Shown here piece after piece: positions 24,080-34,559 of a stretch of 64,000 nucleotides of DNA. The stretch's first letter is position 1; the number at the start of each line of letters is the position of its first letter. The stretch covers positions 202,081,117 to 202,145,116 of the forward strand of contig CM077116.1 of NCBI GenBank assembly GCA_039619475.1, in the 5' to 3' direction. This DNA is from Icerya purchasi. Lineage: Eukaryota > Arthropoda > Insecta > Hemiptera > Monophlebidae. The notes beneath the pieces are model-generated. The model ran no database searches and had not been told where the DNA came from. It saw nothing but the letters and a program-made list of their open reading frames with translations. The position numbers and the translations under genes were made by a program.

Positions 24080-25450
24080 ATTTTCTCGCCGTTTCACGGT
24101 CGAAATGAACGTCTTTCTGTCTCGAATCCTATCCAAGGATCTAGAAGTATGTAGGCTATTCCTAATAACGTTGATTTTTGAAGCTGTGCTATTGTCACTA
24201 TATTCAATCCTATTATATACAGTTGTTTCCTCAGGTCGGGTGAAATTGCTTCAAGCAATTACTATCGGAACGATAATTACTTTTTTTCCCCATAACCTTG
24301 TAAGTTCTTATACCGTAATAGTTTTTCTTGTTCTTTATCCCTTATTCTGCTATCTCCAGGATTTGATATATCTATGAGGTATACTCGATTTTTCCCGAAT
24401 ACGGTGATATTCGGCGTGTTATGTTCTAGGTCTTTATCCGAAAGTCGTACAATATTTTATTTTGATCGCCACAAATTACTTTTTTAGGCTTATGGTTCCC
24501 ATCATCTCTTACTTGATGGGATGCCGTATTTTTTACACAGACTCCGGTGAATTATTGTGGCCACTCTATTATATCTTTGTAGATACTCAGTTTGTGCAAT
24601 ATTTTTGCAACCACATATTATATGTTCTACAGTTTCTTCTGTTTCTTTACACAGTCGGAACCTGATTTCATCTTGGCTTTTATAGCATTTGTACGAAGGG
24701 CCTGTTCCTGGGCTGCCATTATGAGCCCTTCTGTTTTCTTCGTTAAAATTCCATTCTTCAGCCATTGCCATGTGTCGTCCATATTAGCTTTACATTGTAT
24801 CTTTTTGATAAATTGGCCATACAGCTGTTTATTTTTCACCTTTCTCTTCTGGCCTTTATGACTTTCGTTTTACTTTTTTTTTTTTGGTTTCTTTAAACTT
24901 TAAATCGCTATTTTTGTATGCCTACTTCGTATTTTGTTCAGAATTTTCCTTCAAGTATTCTGCTAATGATCTCTTTTCTTCTTTGAATAATCTATCAACA
25001 TCAATTTGCGGATGAAGAGCGTGGTTGATCGTCATTATTTTCCTAGTTTTCCGATGCAAGTTTTCCATTTCTGCTGGTGTCCATGTAATTATTCCAGCTG
25101 TATATCGAATTATTGCTATCGGCCAACTATTTATCGCCTTTACGATGTTACCGCAGTTTAGCTTCGATTTTAGGATTTTTCTAATTCTCCTTATAATATA
25201 CTCTTTGCTTATGCTGTTCTCAACTTCTGCATGCTTTATACTATCTGCTTAAAGTTCGCTTAAGTATTTATAAGTTTCTTTTAATTGCAAGCTTTTAATA
25301 TTAGTGCTGTTCGGCATTTTTATTTCACTTTGATCCATCCTCTTGATGTCTTTCTCAGTGTCTATATTATACCGGGTTCGTACTTTGTAGCCCAAACAGA
25401 AATCGTCTTTTTTCCTCACAGCTAGTTGCTGGCTATTCTCTCATCTGACA
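24080..25450 (-). mobile_element. R4/Dong-like LINE, 3' half
   Basis: The minus strand encodes KMPNSTNIKSLQLKETYKYL (25310), INSWPIAIIRYTAGIITWTP (25120), HRKTRKIMTINHALHPQIDV (25050) and DRLFKEEKRSLAEYLKEN (24990). Next come GLIMAAQEQALRTN (24720) and the Cys/His motif CRLC..TEETVEHIICGC (24640). Last is the restriction-like endonuclease region TPNITVFGK..VYLIDISNP, then GDSRIRDKEQEK and VIIVPIVIACL (24400-24240). This order is typical of R4/Dong-clade elements, whose endonuclease is C-terminal. Stops and shifts are present, and the upstream RT core is missing. Confidence 0.78.
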
Positions 25451-25454
25451 AGTT

Positions 25455-26986
25455 GGTCTTAGTGTTCGAAGCTTAAAACCGGTAGGGTGCGTTTTATTCA
25501 AATAAATTTTCTACGCATATATATTTAAATATTACAAGTTGACTGTGAATAATTTAATATTGTAATTTTTCTAAGAAATAAATGTTACAGCTGCGTCAAA
25601 AACCTATTGTCGGGTTGTTGAGTTTTACATGTGTTATTTACAAAAAGAAACCCTTACTTCCGGCTTAAATTATTTTTTACGGATACGTTTACTTCCGAGC
25701 GTAACGTGTCTTGGTACGAACATTTTTTTAAAAACATGAAACCTTTTGGCCGATGATAAGTTATCCCCAAAAAAGGTTCTTTACGTAAGACGCTTTTTTT
25801 CTTACTTTCAGACCCCGCCCGCCCGTCTCATAACAAAAAAGTAAGTAAGTCAGGGGGACTTACGCTTGTTTTACGTTAAGATAAAAATATTCTCGGTACC
25901 TTAATTTACAGTGAAATGAACACAAATACGTTTAGCTTTATTTGGAAAAATAATTTACACTTAAGAAATTAGTAGCGGTATTTCACCATCTATAACGATT
26001 ATAAATATTATAATATAAATTTATGAAAATCCGATAAAAGAAACAAGGATCTATTCATCGAAAACTACCCAAACGATTTAAAACCGATGTATTCAGACGT
26101 ACCAGCTTGCAGTTACGGAAAAATAAAATCTCACGTAATAAATTGTCGTAGCCCCACCGAGTGAGAAAAAATAATCTGTTAAATCCCCCCCCCCCCCATG
26201 AAACCTCTTACGTAATAAATGAACGCTGGTCCCCAACCTAATTCAGCATTTCATTAAGTTTCATAACATTTATTAATTCATTTAGCTTCAGTTAAAGTTT
26301 GAGTTAACGGTATTTATTTCGGACGAAAGTCCACCGTGTACGAAAAGATATCTAATGTTTCGCATAACGGAAGTACTTTATTTTACCAGTTCTCCCCCTT
26401 TAAGTAGTTTTACTATGCCTCGCGTAAGAACTAGAGTCCCTCTCTGTTCCTCATTCAAATCGTACCTAGCATTAGAGTCTCTTCAATTGAATTAAATCAA
26501 TGCGCTTGCTATTAAATTAATTTTTTCTAACCTTCTACACAACATTTTGATTCCATTCCCCTGACCGATCTCGTTCATCAAGCAGTGAGCAAACGAGAGA
26601 CACGAGTCTTATAGTTCCATTCGTATTTTACCGAAGCGAAGCGGGCAACAATTTTACAGTGCGAGACGAAATGCTCTCGACAGCGGGAGCACATAACTAG
26701 TGTGACTAGTAAAAATACATCGGAAAAGAAAAGATAAATGAACTCTCAGTTCTTGCGCGAATGTATGTTTACCTTGTTACCACTGGAAAATCTTTTCCAA
26801 GCCGAATTTCGAACTGACCGTAGATATCGGGTTGACGGACTTTGTAAAAAAAAAAAACTACATTTTTAACTACTCGTGTGCGCGCACGTCTAAGCACGCA
26901 ATTTAATGTAGAAATAATTCTTATCTGTACAGATCGTATGGTAAAATATCCGGAAAATTTTTCGGGATAAAATTATACGATTTTAT
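25455..26986. other. no gene seen; poly-C tract
   Basis: AT-rich intron sequence with 13 C residues at 26185-26197. Nothing else recognised. Confidence 0.55.
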
Positions 26987-27015
26987 CCCCCCCCACCCCC
27001 CCCCCCCTGGGTTTG

Positions 27016-27470
27016 CTAGCAAAGAGCATTAGCCCAGAAAAAAGGAATAGATACATGGAATAGAATAGAAATTATACTTTTTATTCTGTCGACAATGGAA
27101 TCAAGGAACACCCCTAGGACAGGAACAACAGAGATAGTAGGTAGAGATAGAACATAAGAGGCGTTGAAAGGAGCAGGAAGACCAAGCTTTAAAAGATGAT
27201 AATAAAGTAACTCACGCTCGCGAGATAAACCGGAGCACTCGAAGAGCACGTGATTCGCATCACAAACATACTGGAAACCTTCAGGATCCAATGGATAATT
27301 AGGAAATGTAGCCAAGGAAAAGTGATTTAGAGAAAAAGGAAGGAGACTATGCGAGAAACGGAGGCGAGATAATTTAGTAATTATGGACCGACGCAAACTG
27401 GGGAAATCATAGAACCAAGGACGAGAAGAATGAGCAGGGTTAATCAAGAGAGATAAAAGGAATTGGGATT
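27016..27470 (-). pseudogene. LINE A C-terminal Cys/His segment
   Basis: Open for 143 codons. FPSLRRSIITKLSRLRFSHS and YVCDANHVLFECSGLSRERE are shared with the copies at 1735, 3179 and 49389. The C-x(3)-NH...C pattern resembles the short Cys/His ends of many LINE ORF2 proteins. Separated from RNase H by a frameshift near 27455. Confidence 0.85.
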
Positions 27471-28120
27471 AGCGAAAAGAGAAACATAAACAGAGTGCCT
27501 AAGATGGCAGGATTTAGTTGGAAGAAGAATATTGTGTGCTGGAACCCTACTAATAAAATTTCCATTGGAAACAGTAGCTTTAGCAAGGAGGTCGACGGCT
27601 ACATTTCTATCAATGCCTGAATGTCCGGGAATCCAAAGAAAGTCACTCTGGGTAGACGTCGATGAGGATAGATCATGAAGAAGAGAACGAATAGAAAGGA
27701 TAATAGCATCAGTGGAAGGAGAAAGGGAAGGTGGAGATAGCGCTAGAAGAACACTTAAAGAATCCGAAACAATAAGGAATTTGGAAGAACTTGCAGAAGA
27801 GGAAATATAAATAATGGCTTGTAGAATGGCAACAGATTCTGCAGTAAAGACAGAACAAAAGGACGGAAGTTTAAAAGACCGAGAATGAAAGAACTGAGGG
27901 CACAAGAATGCCGCCCCAACTCCGATCGGGCTCTTCGATCCGTCAGTAAAAATTAAACAGTGATCACGGAATAGAGAGTTTATTGTATTATTAAATTCCA
28001 TACTGACGATATGAGAGGGAGAGGATTTAAGGAAGCATGGCATGAAGATGATATTTGGTGGCTTTAACAATTTGGAATAGACGTAAGAAAAAAATGGAAG
28101 CTTGTGATGAGGAATGACAA
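27444..28120 (-). pseudogene. RNase H domain of LINE A
   Basis: IFTDGSKSPIGVGAAF (first catalytic Asp), FTAESVAILQAI (Glu), LIVSDSLSVLLAL (second Asp) and FLWIPGHSGIDRN..VDLLAK (His/Asp motif) are all present, so the catalytic set looks complete. One mutation is visible in the last motif: NVAVDLL where other copies have NE(L/M)VD. The domain removes RNA from RNA-DNA hybrids during target-primed reverse transcription. Confidence 0.9.
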
Positions 28121-28131
28121 AAGGGGAAAAT

Positions 28132-29406
28132 TTAGAAAGGCGAAACGATATATGAGATAGTATATTTTATTGGAGGAAAAACGCCAGTGACGAAGGATAA
28201 AAGAATACTGATATTTGACGAGGAAGTGGAAAAACGTTTAATGAGAAAGCGATAACCCAAATAAGATCTTCGGATGAACAGAGGACAGATATTGGATTCA
28301 GATAGAATGGCTGGGATAGGAGATGACCTCAGAGCTCCGAGACAAAGCCGAAGGCAACTGTTTTGGAGACGATCTAATTTGTAGAGAACGGATTTGGAAG
28401 CGTTGCCATATAAGAAGCTGCAATAATCCAATCTAGAGCGTATGAGAGATTTATACAACATTATTAACACGGAAGGATCGCCTCCCCATCTCGTAGGTGA
28501 GAGAGCTTTAAGAAGGTTTAAGACTTTAAGCGAGGAAGCATATAAATGGCTGATGATATGATCATGGAAAGACAGACGAGGGGATAAAGTGATACCCAGA
28601 TAACGAAAAGAACTGACTATTGGAATGGAATGATTTTTTAGATTTATTTCAAATGAGCCCGGGTTGTAAGGTCGAAGGGTGAAGACTACAGCTGCTGATT
28701 TTGGAGCGGAAATGAAGAGATGAATGTTAGAAAGGGCCTCTTCTAGAGTACTTAAGGAGCTGTTTAGTTCCTCATTGGCAACTAGAAGATTACGGGAAGA
28801 AGAGTAAACAAGGATATCATCTGCAAAAAATAAAGTTTTGGATTTTAAGGAGAGAAAACCAATTTTGCAAACATATAAATTAAATAAAGTAGGGCTAAGG
28901 CAAGAACCTTGCGGAAGGCCCTGCAAGACCTTCCTTGAGGCGAAAAAGGAAGAAGCAGAAAGGAGGAGAGTTCTACTTTGAAAAAGATTGATAATTAGGA
29001 AGGATATGGATGCAGGGATATTTAAAGACATCATAACGTTTTTGAGCGTGGGAAGATGGACGCTTTCGTATGCACTGGCTACATCAATAAAAGCTGCAAT
29101 TGTGAATTCTTTGGAAATAAATGATGTGTAAATGTCAGCAAGGAAAAGACTGATACAATCTGGAGGGCCTAAGCCAGGACGAAAACCAAACTGGTTGTCT
29201 GGAAGCAAGTTATTGTGTTCCAGCCACCAGACCAGCCGTGTGTTAAGCATGCTCTCAAAGAGTTTTCTCAGGCAAGAAGCTAAAGAAATGGGCCGAAAGG
29301 CAGAGGAATTATTCTTGGGAATTGGGATAACAACGAAGGTGTTCCATGAATCAGGAATAGAACCAGATATGATAAAAGTGGATCAACGGCAGACCGATGT
29401 TAACTA
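28132..29406 (-). pseudogene. reverse transcriptase of LINE A
   Basis: One frame of 372 codons from 29250, preceded without interruption by GSIPDSWNTFVVIPIPK and FRPISLASCLRKLFESML upstream. Motifs in order: QFGFRPGLG, AAFIDVASAYESV (catalytic Asp), GLPQGSCLSPTLFN, LFFADDILVYSS (catalytic Asp pair), FRYLGITLSPRLSFHDHI (thumb) and RLQNSCLRLCLGALRSS. Truncated at the N-terminus and shifted into another frame near 28150, so inactive as it stands, but no catalytic residue is lost. Confidence 0.9.
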
Positions 29407-29410
29407 ACAA

Positions 29411-29836
29411 TAAGTTCGGCAGTTTGACATTATTAGGAGAAATGATCAACAGCGAGGAGAGTGAATAAGTATTTCGTTAAAATAGGGGGGGGGGGGGGGG
29501 AATTAAATCAGGAAATGAAACTTTCACGCGAGCCTAAAATATTTCAATTACTGTTTATGAGGAAATTTTCATAATGTCTCTATATCGACAGTTTTATATC
29601 CGAAGTTTTAATTGTATAACATTCGAGTCGTATTATAAAATCATCGGCATGTGCTTCGTTCTAACTTTTTTTTCGAACTCAAACTGAAAAAAATATTTTT
29701 TGGCATTACGTATGAAATATTCTCCGATCTTTCGCTTTTTTGTTTTTGTTTTTTTTCTAGAAAAGAGCTTCATAATATTACCCGACTATGTTGATATGTT
29801 GTTATTTCCGAGTGAAAATTACATTATTTTTGATAG
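29411..29836. other. intron end; poly-G tract
   Basis: Contains 16 G residues (29485-29500) and the pyrimidine-poor acceptor region of the 29837 exon. No other gene. Confidence 0.6.
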
Positions 29837-30057
29837 ATACAAAATTTTGGCTCAATACCGCGCAGACTCGATTACAGGATAAATTATCGTTCGAACCTCG
29901 CAAAGGAAAAGCGAAGAATGTGATATTCTTTTTGGGCGACGGTTTATCTTTGGCCACCATTACGGCTGCTAGAATTTACGACGGTCAGCTGAAAAATTTG
30001 TCTGGAGAAGAGAACAAACTGTTCTTGGAGACATTTCCGGTTACCGGATTTTCTAAG
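29837..30057 (+). CDS. Alp: alkaline phosphatase exon with metal-binding Asp
   Basis: A 221-nt exon, acceptor TTTGATAG and donor AAG/GTTAGT. It enters in the phase left by the 19184-19267 exon and exits in phase 0. It starts with DTKFWLN, the usual opening of the animal alkaline phosphatase fold. It contains the strand NVIFFLGDG, whose Asp (about residue 63 of the joined chain) corresponds to the Asp that binds both active-site metals. It then runs through SLATITAARIY to TGFSK. The spacing of 50 residues from this Asp to the Ser in the next exon equals the Asp42-Ser92 spacing of human placental alkaline phosphatase. The flanking introns are about 10.6 and 16.9 kb. Confidence 0.95.
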
Positions 30058-31419
30058 GTTAGTTATGTCGAACGATTGTTTCCGGTTTTTTTAACGCATG
30101 CCTACAGTTTCAACTCACTACTTGAATAGATTAATCGAATTAACTACTTCGAAAGTTTTTCATTTGAGTTAGGTTAGAAAAAAGTCAACAAAATTTTATT
30201 CACCAATTAGCGACATTTAACTGAAATCTAAACGGTATTAAAACGGCAGCGTTTCCTGTTGCAAGACAAAACCACTTGGTTCTCTCGTATGTCACTAAAT
30301 TACGTATGAATATTCGAACGATCGTAATCTTACTTATTAGTAACTTTTTTTCTCTATTGTATTAATTCTATCTTAATATAATGATAATTTCTGCTCACCT
30401 TGTGTGTAATCTAATTATTAAATAAACAAAACGAAAGAACACAAATTACAGGAAATATTATATATTATCACGTACCAGTCAAATGAAGTAATGAATGATA
30501 CCTTAAATTTACAAAATTTTCACATCCCGTTGCGGTCGCCAATTATCACGTAATCGGTCAAATGAATGGCTAATTACGTAATAAATAATATCCTAAAAAA
30601 TTATAAATTTTCATATCCAATCACGGTCGCCAATTATTACGTAACCGGTCAAATGAATGACCAGTTATGTAATAAATGCTATCCTGAAAATAAATAAATC
30701 TCTATTAAATAACTCCAAAATTGCACTCTAAGGAAAATTCTCAGAATAATCATCACAATTTCCTATTTATCTTTCAAATTATTATTATTATTATTAATTA
30801 TATAAAACTATAAGATTTGAAAATATTTTGGCAGCTGCTCGAGAAAACGAATTTCACAATTTATATAGAAATTACAATTAAAAATACAATTTATCGTACA
30901 TACATACACCAATACATAAAGAAATAAAATTATATTTATTTATTTGACTATCCAAATTCTGTATCCCTCGTTGATTATTTCTCGTTATACTAACTGATAT
31001 AATTGAATAGCTTCTGATGGTATGTTCTATGACGGATATCTTGGCTGACGCTGAATCGTTAATTTTTTGAAGTATTAATCTGAATTATTTACCAGCGGCG
31101 TGAACCATTAATGAAAAGATAGCCGATATCATTTTCTTCTCTTTTTATTTAAACATCGCAATTGAAGTTATATAAAAAACTAAATTATTTTTAATATAAC
31201 AAATTATCGTGAAAATACTACCGAATTTTTTATAACGAATTCGGTGTAAGAGTAAAATAAAAATGAGCGAGTAAACGTCTATGATTGGATGAATAGAATG
31301 AATCCTTTTTAAAAAAAATATATTCTACGTACTACTACGCTCTAGCCAGAAATTATATAAAATAATTAGCCAGAAAAATGTTACAATTATTCGAATATTC
31401 GAGCGTATACGAACTTTTA

Positions 31420-31458
<39 letters not shown>

Positions 31459-31600
31459 TCCTACATATTAATGTCGACAATAACTGCCTTACCAGACCCA
31501 CTCTTGTCTCATACTCCGAGAATTTCCTGAGCTTCTAAGATATGCTTACTATCTTCCAACGCTTATTATAATTTCCTGTTATATGCCCTGTTATGGCTAA
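30058..31600. other. intron; tandem repeats, no gene
   Basis: Holds the repeat at 30463-30700 (next entry), small ATT tracts (30780, 31424-31456) and AT-rich sequence. GAACACAAATTACAGGAAA near 30440 recurs inverted near 32105. Confidence 0.6.
30463..30700. repeat. tandem repeat, ~80-91 bp unit, about 2.5 copies
   Basis: ATTATCACGTA..GTCAAATGAA recurs at about 30464, 30543 and 30634. CGGTCGCCAATTATNACGTA separates units 2 and 3 (91-bp period). Confidence 0.85.
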
Positions 31601-32160
31601 AACGCTATAATATATAAAATAATTATAAACTCAAACTAGTTTCGAATGTTTCATAATCGCGGTGTACAATTACACCGTGATTATGAATTGACGTTTCATT
31701 ATTTTAATACATAAAATTCCTTTTCTTCTGTAACTTTGTTATCGTAAATTTAAGAAAAAAAAAAAAAACAACATTTATTTCAAGATTTATTACTAAAAAT
31801 TGAATAAAAATGTATTAAAAAACAAAAAAATAATTATTCGAAAAAAAATAATATACTTACATTAAAATATATACCTTAAAGGAGATATTACGATTATTCT
31901 TAAACAACATTAATACTATAAATAAAACGGAATACAAATTACAAGAATTTTATGTATTAAAATAATTAAGTATCAACATCGACCAATTTCGAATGTAATA
32001 ATTCCTAATCACGGCGCACAATTTTATACATACCTTGATTACGAATTATTACATTCAAAACCAGTTGGAGTTTATATTCGATTATTTTAATACATAAAGT
32101 TTCCTGTAATTTGTGTTCTTCCGTTTTATTTATTTAATAATCATATTACACGCAGGATGG
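31600..32160. repeat. inverted-repeat cluster with hammerhead-like remnants
   Basis: Two foldbacks. The first is centred near 31662: CATAATCGCGGTGTA / TACACCGTGATTATG. The second is centred near 32025: 31985-32010 against 32036-32062, sharing GAATTATTACATTC inverted, with outer arms ATTATTTTAATACATAAA at 32075 and its inverse at 31950. The arms carry GATTA-stem-GAAA blocks like motifs H3 and H5, for example GAAT-TATTAC-ATTC-GAAA and then GGTC on the minus strand (32007-31981). Probably decayed copies of the same element type. Confidence 0.6.
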
Positions 32161-32208
32161 ACAGAAAATATCATTATATTCGCATATATAAGAACTGAAT
32201 ATTAATTA

Positions 32209-32340
32209 AAAACTGCCGACTAGTTCGGATGACAACGATCTTGTAATTGTAGCATCACAAATGTTTTTTTAAATTTTTACTAAATATTCACTGCCATAAT
32301 TACGGATCGTTGTCATCCAAAAGTAGTCGGTAGTTTTTAA
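32209..32340. repeat. inverted repeat around motif H8
   Basis: AAAAACTGCCGACTAGTTCG (32209) and its inverse CGGTAGTTTTT (32329) frame the repeat. GGATGACAACGATC (32228) is mirrored by GATCGTTGTCATCC (32305). The arms are about 35 bp. Confidence 0.85.
32291..32333 (+). ncRNA. hammerhead-like motif H8
   Basis: CTGCC (32291-32295) pairs with GGTAG (32329-32333), 5 bp with one G-T. Between them are ATAATTAC, stem II GGAT-CGTTGTC-ATCC, AAAA (GAAA with the first base changed) and GTAGTC. Pairings are kept but core bases are lost, so it is probably a fossil. Confidence 0.35.
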
Positions 32341-32344
32341 GTAA

Positions 32345-32825
32345 ACATGTGTTTACTTTTTTTTTATTTTATTCGTTATTAAGTGGTTGTAATACGCATA
32401 TATAAGTTTGCTTTTAGTCCATTATGGAGCATCAGATTATTTACTTATAGCGTCGGTACCAAATTCAAATTGCAACAACTAGAAAATCAAATGAATACAA
32501 CACAATCACCCGTTTTCTATAAGCCAAGTATTGAAAGCATTGGAAGTATTTAATAGGACTTTGTAACTGTTGCAATTTAAATTTGGCCCCGACTATAATA
32601 GAACTTAACCGGTATTTAAGAATAATGATCTCCCTTAAGGTGCATTTCTCTGAAATATATTATCCTTTATCGGGTGTAATTATTTTTTACTTTATGGTGC
32701 ATTTTTATTCAGTTTTAGAGCTAATCTTTAAGTATCGTTTTTTTTTGTTTTTCTAACAATTTCATAATTTTTGGAGTAAATATTCTTGAATGATAATACG
32801 GGTAGAGCAACTATTTGGGTGTTTT
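32345..32825. other. no gene seen
   Basis: AT-rich intron sequence. Nothing recognised. Confidence 0.5.
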
Positions 32826-32829
32826 TCTG

Positions 32830-34428
32830 GATAGCCGACTTTCCTTCCATGTCCATATCAACCGTCTATACGTGTCCTCCTTTAAAAGGCTCAACCTTAT
32901 TAAATCTCTTTCTCACACTGTGCGTGGAGGTGATCCTGTGTGATCCTGCTTATATTTTACAAATATTTTACTCGCTCTGTTCTTTATTACTTTTCCTATA
33001 TTTATGGTAATTTTTCTAGATCCCTTCTGTCTAAGCTCGACCGGGTCCAAAATACATGTCTCCGCCTCTGCCTTGGAACCCGAAAGTCTACACTACTATC
33101 CCAGCTCTGCACGCTGAATGTCACATTCCTCCTCTTTTTCTTTGACGTTCCGTCTTGCGTTTCCTCATCAAACGGTTGCCTATTTCCTCTTGCTCTCTCG
33201 TTCCTTCTTATTTCTTCATCTTATGTACCTGACGTTTTTCTGCTAACAAAACTCCTATTCTATCTCTTATCGCTGGCCGTCTTATCCAATTTTCTCCGTA
33301 TATCTATACACTCACGATAAACTTCCTTATTTCTCCTTCAATTTTTCCTCTCTGCTTCATCCTATTAACTGCTTTTATTCACCTATTCCTCCCAAACCTT
33401 TTCTTCATCACGTTGTTAGATCAGTATTTCTACAGGATTTTAGCTCTTTTTTCTTCGACTATTTTTTTGATCTTCACAGATGGCTCCAAGGGACTCAATG
33501 GTGTCGGTGTAGCTTTCTTCTACCCTTCTCTCAATTACAACGAGTCCTTTAAACTTCCCTCCTTTTGTTCAATCTTTTATGCTGAGTCTTCTGCTATTCT
33601 GCGTGCCCTTCTTTTTATCAAATCTTCACCGACCTCTTGCAATCTCCTTATCCTGTCGGATGCTCAAAGTGTGCTGCAGACTATCGCATCTCCTCTCCCT
33701 TCTCACTCAATCGACTACATCATTCTTCTTATTCGTTCCTTGATTCACGATCTCTTCCTTTCCCACTTAATCCAAACGGATTTCCTTTGGATTCCTGTCC
33801 ATGCCGGAATCGAGGGAAATGAGTTAGTTGACACTCACTTGCTCGATTATCTTCCTCTTCTGGTAGGTTTCTTCCTGCCTTCTCGGCTTCCAATATTACC
33901 CTTCTGTCTGTAGCTGCTTATTCCAGACTATGGTTTAACTCATACGTCTCCTCATTTTCCAACCTAAACTCCTTTTTCCTATCTATTCAACCTCCCTTCC
34001 ACGCTTCCCCTGGTTTATTAACTTTCCTTCTATGCGTCGTTCCAACCTCTCTCTGCGTTTTGGACATAGTTTGTTCCCTTCCTCGTTGTTCCGTTACTCT
34101 CTCGTGCCTTCTCCTTATTGTCCATTGCATCCCCCCAGCAATCGATGTATTTGCGATCTCGATCATATAATGTTCGGTTGTTCGTAATTATCAATTGAAC
34201 AAGCTTCTTTTTATTCCTTCCTCTTACAAACCGGTTTTCCCGCTCCATACTGTGCTTCATTCATTCTCTCCCTTCCTTCTCCTTCGGTTATTCTAGCTCT
34301 TGATTCCTTTCTGTCAGCTATCTCTGATCGTGTAAAGATCTGAGTCTCTCTTACTCCTCTGTTCCACTGCTCTTGGGCCAATGTCCATGTTGACGAACCC
34401 ATTTAAAAAAAAAAAAAAAAAAAAAAAA
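32830..34428 (+). mobile_element. LINE family A, RT thumb to 3' tail
   Basis: Colinear with 28650-27010 of the better copy. The RT thumb appears in shifting frames (SRSLLSKLDRVQNTCLRLCL near 33015). RNase H follows: LIFTDGSKGLNGVGVAF (33470), YAESSAILRAL (33580), LILSDAQSVLQ (33645) and FLWIPVHAGIEGNELVD (33783). It ends in ATGTCCATGTTGACGAACCC and a 25-base A tail (34404-34428). RNase H catalytic residues are kept although the RT is broken. Confidence 0.88.
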
Positions 34429-34507
34429 GGTAGATTTCCTGTTTTGAGTTGGGTTTTTTCGTGATTTTCGATTCTTATTTTATTGAAATTTTCGCTCCGT
34501 TCTTCAG

Positions 34508-34555
34508 TTTGCTTCTGATGATGGCCGGTATAAGCTGGTCGAAACATCAAGCGAA
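34508..34555 (+). ncRNA. hammerhead-like ribozyme motif H4 (best stem I)
   Basis: TTTGCTT (34508-34514) pairs with AAGCGAA (34549-34555): 7 bp, one G-T. Inside are an exact CTGATGA (34515-34521), one T, stem II GGCC...GGTC with a 10-base loop, exact GAAA (34541-34544), then C-ATC, which would be the cleavage triplet. This is the only copy with both exact core blocks and a long stem I. The palindromic stem III (ACGT-type) is damaged to ACAT. Confidence 0.45.
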
Positions 34556-34559
34556 TAAA

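Larger units (their letters stand above)
27009..29410 (-). mobile_element. LINE family A, best-preserved copy
   Basis: The minus strand carries an RT (about 29400-28132), RNase H (about 28000-27500) and a C-terminal Cys/His segment (to 27016). At the 3' end the usual A tail is replaced by a G-rich run (C-rich on +, 26987-27007). At the 5' side another G/C run (29485-29500) lies close to the truncation point. It lacks ORF1 and the endonuclease. RT plus RNase H without LTRs places it in the I/Jockey-related group. Confidence 0.9.

Noticed and set aside
23907..24377. Coding frame rich in Ile (156 codons on +)
   Set aside because: It is the ATT microsatellite read through, antisense to the R4/Dong-like LINE.
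30463..30700. CRISPR array
   Set aside because: Units are adjacent, imperfect and without regular spacers. The DNA is eukaryotic.
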